DNA from: Candidatus Eiseniibacteriota bacterium
Lineage (GTDB): Bacteria > Orphanbacterota > Orphanbacteria > Orphanbacterales > Orphanbacteraceae
Length of the DNA: 64,000 bases
Reading direction: 5' to 3'
Assembly: GCA_029262235.1 (NCBI GenBank)
Contig: JAJCZU010000004.1
Coordinates: forward strand, 1,241,231-1,305,230
Under the pieces are notes generated by a model. It saw nothing but the letters and a program-made list of their open reading frames with translations, was not told the DNA's origin and did no database searches. The translations under genes and the position numbers were made by a program. Position 1 is the first letter of the stretch, and every line of letters starts with the position of its first letter. This document shows positions 59,635 through 64,000 of the stretch, piece by piece.

Positions 59635-60442
59635 AAACGGCAGGCGCGCTCTTCGTGCGACTCTCCGCGCGACTCTCCTGATGGCGGTCTTGTGCGGCGC
59701 GGCCGGACTCGGCTCGCGCGCGGCCGCGGATCCGCTCGTCTACTCGATCGAGGGGGGCGGTTCGTATACGCATTTCACGGAAGACTACGGCAGCGGCAAC
59801 ACGCAGTTCGCGGCATTCACACTGACGAGACCGTCCCGGTACGCGATCAGGATCGACGCGGGAAGGGCCGAACGGTTCGATGACGACGGTTACGGAATCG
59901 GCGCACTTCTCACAAAGTATCTCGCGCGTAACTGGAGCGCCGGCGTGGGAGCCGGCACGGGAACGGGGGACTTCATTCACCCTGAGTACCGCCTGGACGC
60001 TTTCGTAAGTAAAGGGCTTCTCGCGAACGGCAACCTGATTGCCACGCTCGGCTATGCGCACGAAGAGAGCAAGGCCGCGAACTACTACGACAGGGTTGCC
60101 GGCTCGCTGACCTGGTGGGCCGACGCGCACTGGATCTTCGGCGGGTTCTATCATTACGACATCGGATATCCGGGCGACACGCGAACGAAATCCGGCGGCG
60201 CGGGGATCACGTGGTACGACTGGCAGGAGCGTTCGCTCAGCGTGTCGGGTTCACTGGGCGACGTGAACTACACGCAGGTCGGCCCGACATCCTTCCTCGT
60301 CGGCTATGAAGAAGTGTCGGTATCCCTCGGCGTTACGGAGTACCTGAGCTCACGTGGGGGACTTCGGTTGAAGCTCGACTGGGGCAGCAACGACTTCTAC
60401 GATGCCTACGGAGTCACGGTCAGTCTGTTCAGGGAGAGGTAG
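59624..60442 (+). CDS. YaiO-like outer-membrane beta-barrel protein
   Basis: 272 residues with a signal peptide (ATLLMAVLCGAAGLGSRAAA). The mature protein is all strands with aromatic girdles (VYSIEGGGSYTHFTEDYGSG ... SVSLGVTEYLSSRGGLRLKL), ending in a hydrophobic strand with a C-terminal charged residue pair. The pattern fits YaiO-family barrels found in exopolysaccharide loci. It would be the outer-membrane exit or receptor of this locus. Confidence 0.75.
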   Translation: MYARNGRRALRATLRATLLMAVLCGAAGLGSRAAADPLVYSIEGGGSYTHFTEDYGSGNTQFAAFTLTRPSRYAIRIDAGRAERFDDDGYGIGALLTKYLARNWSAGVGAGTGTGDFIHPEYRLDAFVSKGLLANGNLIATLGYAHEESKAANYYDRVAGSLTWWADAHWIFGGFYHYDIGYPGDTRTKSGGAGITWYDWQERSLSVSGSLGDVNYTQVGPTSFLVGYEEVSVSLGVTEYLSSRGGLRLKLDWGSNDFYDAYGVTVSLFRER

Positions 60443-60447
60443 GCGCA

Positions 60448-62358
60448 TTGCTTCCGGACTCGTTACAGAATCACGATCATGAGAAGGGCGCCGATCACGC
60501 GCTCGCGGCGTTCGCGGGCGTTGTCGTCCTCCTCGCCCTTGTCCAGGTACTGACGATTTCCGTTTCGCTTGCGGGGCTCACTCTCGCCGGGCCCCTTGCC
60601 GTCGTGGTTCTCGTGGTCGCGCTCGGCGCGGCAGGCATGGTTGCATGGCGATACGCGCGTTCCGAAAGCGCGGCGGGAACAAGGCGTCCGGATCCCGCGC
60701 CCAGAAGCGATCGCAATGCGCTTACGATGCTGGGGACGCTGGCCGCCGCCGCCGCGGTCGCCTGGTTCGTCTGGGTCTGGGGGCAGCTGTGGCTTCTGGC
60801 CGGCGCGCGGCCGCCGTACGACTGGGACGGACTCTACTATCATCTGCCCGCCATTCACGAATGGGTCGCGAACGGGCGCATCGCGTTTATCGGCAACACC
60901 CCCGACATTCCGTTCGTCAACTTTCCGATGGGAGTGGAGCTGACCTCTTACTTCGTGCATCAATTGACGGGCACGAGCCGTTTCGTGAACGCGTGCAATC
61001 TCTGGTACTGGCCGCTCGCGTTTCTGTCGCTCGTCGTGATTGCGACGCGCCTCGGTGCCCGCGGCGCCTGGCGATGGGCGGCCGGTGCACTGCTCTTCGG
61101 CGCGCCGGTCTTCGTCTCCCAGAGCGTGACCTGCTACATCGATCCGGGGTTTGCGAGCGCGGTGATGGCCGCGATCGCGGCTTCGTGTGTGTTCGTGTTC
61201 GATCGGGACAGGGAACGTGCCCGGAACGCGCTGCTTCTCGGCGCCGCTGTGGGGCTCGTGCTGGGGAGCAAGGGCACAGGCGCGCCGTTTGCGGGCGTGA
61301 TTCTCGTCGCGGTCACGGCCGCGGCCCTGGCTCGAGGCGGCTTCGGGGGCGCGGGCAGAGTTCTCGCGTCCGCGGCGCTCACGCTCCTGGTCGCGTTTCT
61401 CGTCGGCGGATACTGGTATGCGCGCAACGCGTACCACACGGGGAACCCGATCCATCCGATTCAAATCGAATTCGGACAGAAAGTATTAATCGAGGGGTAT
61501 GATCCGGCGCTGTTTCTCTCGGCGAATCTCCCGACGTGGCTCGCGCCGTATCCCGCCTGGGCGCGGATGTTCGTGGCATGGTTTCAGCCCGACGCGCCCG
61601 TGTCGGGGTACGCGCCGGTCGGAGGCATGGGGTATATCTGGCTCGCGGCCGCGTTGCCGGCGCTCTTCTATCTGTTCGTTCTTGCTGCGCGCCGGCGTTA
61701 TCCCGGCCCTGCCCGCGAGTTTCTGTTCGTGTCATTTCTGGCGCTCATTCTGTTCGCCGTGCAGCCCGCGAGCTGGTGGTCGCGTCTCACGATCTGGTTT
61801 CTCGCGATCGGACTCCCGTGCATCGCCGTGGCGGCCTCGCACGCGGCTTCGACCTGGCGGGCGACTCCGCTGCGATCGATCGTGCTCGGCTGGGCGATCG
61901 GATCGATCGCGCTCGCGGTCTGGGAATCGAACGGGACGCTGCAGCTCGAGCGGGCGACCGGGCGGACGGTTGCGGACACGCGTTCGCAGGCCACGTACAT
62001 GTCGAGTCTCGACTACATACTTCCGGGAATGGCCGCGGCGCCCGGCTTCGAGGAATTCTTCCGCGCCCGCAGGATCGCGCGCAGCCCCTGGGAGCGGATC
62101 GGCACACTGCTCGGGGGCGTACTCGCCATGCCGCTCGACGCCAGAGAGATCACCGTACTGCCTCTCTATCCGGAGGAGGCCGACGTGGACGCGCTCGCGG
62201 ACGCCGGCGTCGAATGGATCATCTGGGACGTGCTCGGATCGGGAGAAGCGCCCGCTGTCATCACGAGCGCGGCCGATCGCCATCACGTCTTCCATCCCGC
62301 GCCGGACGTGAACTTCCACATATTCCGCCTCGAGAGCACCGCACGCGCCCGGCATTGA
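60448..62358 (+). CDS. Polytopic membrane glycosyltransferase, GT39-like
   Basis: 636 residues and about a dozen membrane helices. The first large loop has YDWDGLYYHLPAIHEWV, an Asp-rich motif in the place used by lipid-linked-sugar glycosyltransferases. It ends in a ~110-residue soluble domain (PGFEEFFRARR ... VEWIIWDVLG). It probably adds sugar from a polyprenyl donor to the polymer or a surface protein. The start is TTG 60448 with GGGAGAGG upstream. It follows the YaiO-like gene by 5 bases. Confidence 0.72.
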   Translation: MLPDSLQNHDHEKGADHALAAFAGVVVLLALVQVLTISVSLAGLTLAGPLAVVVLVVALGAAGMVAWRYARSESAAGTRRPDPAPRSDRNALTMLGTLAAAAAVAWFVWVWGQLWLLAGARPPYDWDGLYYHLPAIHEWVANGRIAFIGNTPDIPFVNFPMGVELTSYFVHQLTGTSRFVNACNLWYWPLAFLSLVVIATRLGARGAWRWAAGALLFGAPVFVSQSVTCYIDPGFASAVMAAIAASCVFVFDRDRERARNALLLGAAVGLVLGSKGTGAPFAGVILVAVTAAALARGGFGGAGRVLASAALTLLVAFLVGGYWYARNAYHTGNPIHPIQIEFGQKVLIEGYDPALFLSANLPTWLAPYPAWARMFVAWFQPDAPVSGYAPVGGMGYIWLAAALPALFYLFVLAARRRYPGPAREFLFVSFLALILFAVQPASWWSRLTIWFLAIGLPCIAVAASHAASTWRATPLRSIVLGWAIGSIALAVWESNGTLQLERATGRTVADTRSQATYMSSLDYILPGMAAAPGFEEFFRARRIARSPWERIGTLLGGVLAMPLDAREITVLPLYPEEADVDALADAGVEWIIWDVLGSGEAPAVITSAADRHHVFHPAPDVNFHIFRLESTARARH

Positions 62359-62551
62359 CCGCGGCGAAATCTCTTGTTCCCCCTCCGTTCCGGCTGCTAT
62401 GAAAGAGAAAGGGCGGGGTGGGTGTCTGCGGACGTGTGTCCCTGTCTGAATGGGAAGCAATCACAAACTCTTACGAATTCAGGGCGTCCAAAACGGGTAT
62501 GAGCGGCGTAACTACATTGAGGGGGCACGCGACAGCCGTGCAGGTGCGCCC

Positions 62552-63112
62552 ATGAACGACCGGCAGCGCGCCGCGGATATTCGTATGCTTGCAAGTGTGG
62601 CGAACGGCGATCGCGAAGCGCTGGGCGCGCTTTACGATCGGTTCACACCGCTTCTGTTTCCGGTGGCGCTTCGCATTGCGGGCGGTCATGCCGACGCCGA
62701 GGATGTGATGCAGGAGGTCTGGGTGCAGGTGTGGCGGCGCGCTTCGTCGTTCGATGCGGCGCGCGGCAGCGTGCCCGCCTGGCTCATGACGATTACGCGA
62801 TCGCGCGCGCTGGATCACATCAGGAGCCGCAGCGCACGGGCGAAGCGCGAAGAAACGGCAGAGCCGCCGAAGCAGCACGCGCCTGATCCGGCGGAGAGCG
62901 CGGAGAGCCGGAACGTGCGGGCAAAACTGCGCGCGGCGTTCGCGGAACTAGGGCCCGAGCGGACGCAGGTACTCGAACTCGCGTACTGGGAAGGGCTCTC
63001 CCAGAGCGAGATCGCGGAGCGAACCGGATCGCCGCTCGGCACGGTGAAGTCGTGGACGCGCCAGGGACTGGAACGCATGCGCAAACTTCTTCCCGATGGG
63101 GAATGGTGGTAA
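62552..63112 (+). CDS. ECF-type RNA polymerase sigma factor
   Basis: 186 residues with sigma region 2 (DREALGALYDRFTPLLFPV ... DVMQEVWVQVWRR) and region 4 (ELGPERTQVLELAYWEGLSQ ... SPLGTVKSWTRQGLERMR), as in the SigK-like ECF group. The next gene, sharing one base (TAATG), is its likely anti-sigma factor. The start is ATG 62552; the frame is open upstream, but the family begins here. Confidence 0.9.
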   Translation: MNDRQRAADIRMLASVANGDREALGALYDRFTPLLFPVALRIAGGHADAEDVMQEVWVQVWRRASSFDAARGSVPAWLMTITRSRALDHIRSRSARAKREETAEPPKQHAPDPAESAESRNVRAKLRAAFAELGPERTQVLELAYWEGLSQSEIAERTGSPLGTVKSWTRQGLERMRKLLPDGEWW

Positions 63113-64000
63113 TGGCAAAGCACGAGCGACATCCTGAACTCGACCTCGTCGCCGGGTACGTACTGCAGGCGCTCAGCCCGCGGGACGAAGCGCGCCTGCT
63201 CGCGCACCTCATGGAAGGGTGCGAAGAGTGTGAAGCGGCGATGCGTGACGCGAGCGATGCCACGGTTGCAATCGGGGGCGGCGCCCCCGCGGCCATGCCT
63301 TCGGATGCGCTGCGCTCGCGCGTGCTGAGCGATCCGCGGATCTCGGGAAGCGCCGGCGGCGCTGGGGCTGGTGGAGCTGGAACTGGTAGCGATGTCGGCC
63401 GTGACTCCGGCGCGGGCTCGGACGCGGAAACGAATGCGGATACGGATGCCGACGCGCGTTCGCCTCGCGCGCCCGGGCGCACGCCACTTCGACCGCGCGA
63501 CGGCGCGCGGGCCGGCGGCGGGAAAGCGATCGCCGGCATGCTCGCGGCCGCGTGCGTCGTTCTCATGTTCGGGAACTACTGGTTCTGGCAGAAAGCGGGC
63601 GAGTTCCGGGCCGAACGTGACGCCGTGCAGCGGACGCTGCGCGAAGTGGAAGCCGAGCTCAGCGCGAAAGAGTGGATCCCGAAGATGGTGACCGCGCCCG
63701 GCACTGACTGCTACGACCTGGCGCTGACAGGATCGATCGACGCCCCGCTGAACGGCACCGCCTGCTTCGCCAGGGAGAGCGGCGCTGCTGTCGTGCTCCT
63801 GGCCGAGCTTCGGCCGCCGAGCGGGCGCGACTACGAACTCTGGGTGCTCCGCGGCAGCGTCCCGACGAGCCTCGGCGTGATCCGTGCCGACGAAGAAGGG
63901 CGCGCGGCGATCAGGTTCGACGCCATACCCGACGCCGGCGCAATCACGGCGTTCGCCGTCTCTCTCGAACCGACCGGAGGTTCCCCCGGACCCGCGCCGA
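63112..64000 (+). CDS. Anti-sigma factor, zinc (ZAS) type with RskA-like C-terminal domain, truncated by window end
   Basis: The frame is open to the window edge (296+ residues). It starts with a zinc anti-sigma motif HLMEGCEEC (H-x3-C-x2-C). A Gly/Ala/Asp-rich linker follows, then one membrane helix (IAGMLAAACVVLMFGNYWFW), a coiled stretch and a periplasmic domain of the anti-sigma-K (RskA) C-terminal type (RPPSGRDYELWVLRG). It should hold the adjacent ECF factor inactive until an envelope or redox signal arrives. The 3' end lies outside the window. Confidence 0.85.
   Translation, partial: MAKHERHPELDLVAGYVLQALSPRDEARLLAHLMEGCEECEAAMRDASDATVAIGGGAPAAMPSDALRSRVLSDPRISGSAGGAGAGGAGTGSDVGRDSGAGSDAETNADTDADARSPRAPGRTPLRPRDGARAGGGKAIAGMLAAACVVLMFGNYWFWQKAGEFRAERDAVQRTLREVEAELSAKEWIPKMVTAPGTDCYDLALTGSIDAPLNGTACFARESGAAVVLLAELRPPSGRDYELWVLRGSVPTSLGVIRADEEGRAAIRFDAIPDAGAITAFAVSLEPTGGSPGPAP

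Noticed and set aside
1-64000. tRNA, rRNA, CRISPR, insertion sequences, prophage or integration sites
   Set aside because: No cloverleaf-like segments, regularly spaced repeats, transposase or integrase genes or terminal repeats were seen on reading both strands.

Overview
The window reads as chromosomal DNA from a high-GC, Gram-negative, mostly uncultured bacterium. I see no rRNA, tRNA, phage, IS element or CRISPR array. Several features point to the FCB superphylum or neighbours such as Candidatus Eisenbacteria: secreted proteins with a C-terminal FlgD-like 'NRPNPFNP' sorting module, PorV/UPF0164-type outer-membrane proteins, an MglA-type GTPase, many TPR lipoproteins and FG-GAP/BNR propellers. 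This placement is an inference from gene content; no marker tree was possible. Many genes start with GTG or TTG, and 4-bp start/stop overlaps (ATGA, TTGA, GTGA) are common. Three sigma70-type promoters share an 18-bp spacer.

Layout: 1-8.2 kb holds the end of a secreted protein, a GT39-like membrane glycosyltransferase, a TPR/gluzincin protease, an SDR, an XdhC protein, a GT4 enzyme, an M50 protease and a beta-helix protein. 8.5-19 kb holds an M64-like secreted metalloprotease, a lipoprotein, a PorV-like barrel, dapF (second catalytic Cys replaced by Ser), an FG-GAP propeller, recG and an MglA-like GTPase. 19-28.4 kb holds TPR proteins, an orphan trpA joined to a UbiA-family enzyme and uppP, then a cysteine desulfurase-mnmA pair and a thioredoxin-TPR protein. 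28.5-32 kb holds an ECF sigma/anti-sigma pair, a TPR protein and a CstB-like persulfide-handling enzyme.

32-42.2 kb is a surface-polysaccharide locus: a glycoside-hydrolase-like lipoprotein, a deacetylase-like protein, two GT4 enzymes and a Wzm/Wzt-type ABC exporter. A BNR propeller, a lipid kinase and an MgtC protein follow. 52.8-55.2 kb holds a DUF4331 pair with a His-tailed TPR protein. 55.4-62.4 kb is a second exopolysaccharide locus: a processive GT2 fused to a lectin-like lipoprotein domain, a bactofilin-like protein, a membrane protein, a YaiO-like barrel and a GT39-like protein. The window ends in an ECF sigma factor and a zinc-type anti-sigma factor running off the edge.

The most striking structure is at 46.3-52.8 kb. 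A three-gene operon encodes a ChpT-like degenerate histidine kinase, an NtrC-type sigma54 activator and a hybrid kinase with an extra anti-sigma-like ATPase domain. It is flanked on both sides by small envelope/stress-type genes (DUF1328, a proline-rich protein, BON, a DUF3185-like protein, YSC84/SYLF). Each flanking transcription unit carries a -24/-12 sigma54 promoter, and a shared CGGTAA-type palindromic element lies 120-165 bp upstream of each predicted start. I read this as a self-contained sigma54 envelope-stress regulon. Two further sigma54 promoters occur elsewhere: one before the M64-like protease, and one with no recognisable gene behind it.
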